Positions 14,984 to 15,294 of a stretch of DNA of 15,294 nucleotides are shown in pieces. Below the pieces are notes generated by a model, which was given only the letters and a program-made list of their open reading frames with translations, did no database searches and was not told the DNA's origin. Source of the stretch: an uncultured Clostridia bacterium (lineage in GTDB: Bacteria > Bacillota > Clostridia > UBA1381); the NCBI GenBank assembly GCA_934462945.1, contig CAKSJF010000058.1, forward strand, positions 1-15,294, given 5' to 3'. Position 1 is the first letter of the stretch; each line of letters begins with the position of its first letter. Position numbers and translations under genes: made by a program.

Positions 14984-14989
14984 AAACAG

Positions 14990-15294
14990 ATGCCAAAAAA
15001 ACCGAGACGGCCGTGTTCCTATCCCGGCTGTCCGAAACTTACGGACGGCAGATTCTGTACGGAGCATCAAAAGCAAGAGAATAAACGATACGAAAAATAT
15101 GACCGTGATCCGGCGGTGCGTCAAAGGTACGGACGAGCATGGAAACGAATCCGTGACAGACACGTTGCAAATCATCCGCTTTGTGAGATGTGCTTGAAGA
15201 AGGGCAAGCTTACACCCACCGAGGAGGTTCACCACATCATTCCCCTGTCCCGCGGCGGAACACACGATGATGATAACCTTATGAGCCTGTGCAA
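14990..15294 (+). CDS. Phage HNH endonuclease (partial, 3' end off window)
   Basis: The visible 101 codons encode an N-terminal zinc-binding segment (C9, C14, C23, H26, in CSYPGC and CTEH) and a linker with YGRAWKRIRDRHV. The HNH core follows: HPLCEMC (C65, C68), VHHIIPLSRGG (H81/H82), and DDDNLMSLC (N96, C101). This is the standard phage HNH nuclease that often lies just before the terminase genes and takes part in genome packaging. GAGGTG lies 7 bases before ATG 14990. There is no stop before the window ends; most of the typical length of about 110-130 residues is present. Confidence 0.93.
   Translation, partial: MPKKPRRPCSYPGCPKLTDGRFCTEHQKQENKRYEKYDRDPAVRQRYGRAWKRIRDRHVANHPLCEMCLKKGKLTPTEEVHHIIPLSRGGTHDDDNLMSLC

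Overview
The window looks like the chromosome of a low-to-mid GC Firmicute, most likely a gut Clostridia member (Oscillospiraceae or Lachnospiraceae type). The reasons are strong AGGAGG-type ribosome binding sites before nearly every gene, sigma-A consensus promoters, and a prophage replication module typical of these bacteria. No rRNA, tRNA or CRISPR array was seen. The host assignment is inference.

Left part (1-3813, minus strand): a type I restriction-modification operon reading leftwards. From its promoter the order is an ISL3-transposase-like protein (2433-3755), hsdM (665-2446) and the first part of hsdS (1-660, running off the window). The transposase-like gene has a perfect TTGACA-17-TATAAT promoter. 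It overlaps hsdM by 14 bp, and its putative DDE acidic residues look substituted, so it may be a co-opted, non-mobile member of the operon. A direct repeat of about 18 bp, with one copy inside the promoter spacer and one 51 bp upstream, is a candidate operator.

Divergent spacer (3814-4161): AT-rich DNA and then a stretch rich in complementary segments. It holds a closing helix, three hairpins, a terminator-like hairpin and a possible loop-loop contact, directly ahead of the first gene of the phage module. It is a candidate structured leader RNA.

Right part (4162-15294, plus strand): the early/replication module of a prophage or related element, tightly packed with overlapping genes. It encodes a region-4-only sigma-like protein, a 77-aa unknown, a small phage protein, a Cas4/RecB-like DUF2800 nuclease, a DUF2815 ssDNA-binding protein and a family A DNA polymerase with exonuclease domain. 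A strong terminator follows. Then come a Bro-N/KilA-C antirepressor, a DUF4406 protein, a PrimPol-type primase fused to an SF3 helicase, a VRR-NUC nuclease, a SNF2-like helicase, and a DUF1492/ArpU-RinA-like late regulator. Together they supply primase, helicase, SSB, polymerase and nucleases, close to a self-sufficient replisome. The module ends at a new promoter, a 24-codon leaderless-looking ORF containing a perfect terminator hairpin, and an HNH endonuclease that runs off the window. HNH genes of this kind usually open the packaging module.

The structure not explained by the genes is: the promoter repeats of the restriction operon; the folded leader at 3982-4132; a 33-bp repeat placed ahead of two unrelated phage genes; a perfect 19-bp inverted repeat of doubled 9-mers flanking AT-rich DNA next to the primase-helicase; and the promoter/sORF/terminator unit before the HNH gene.
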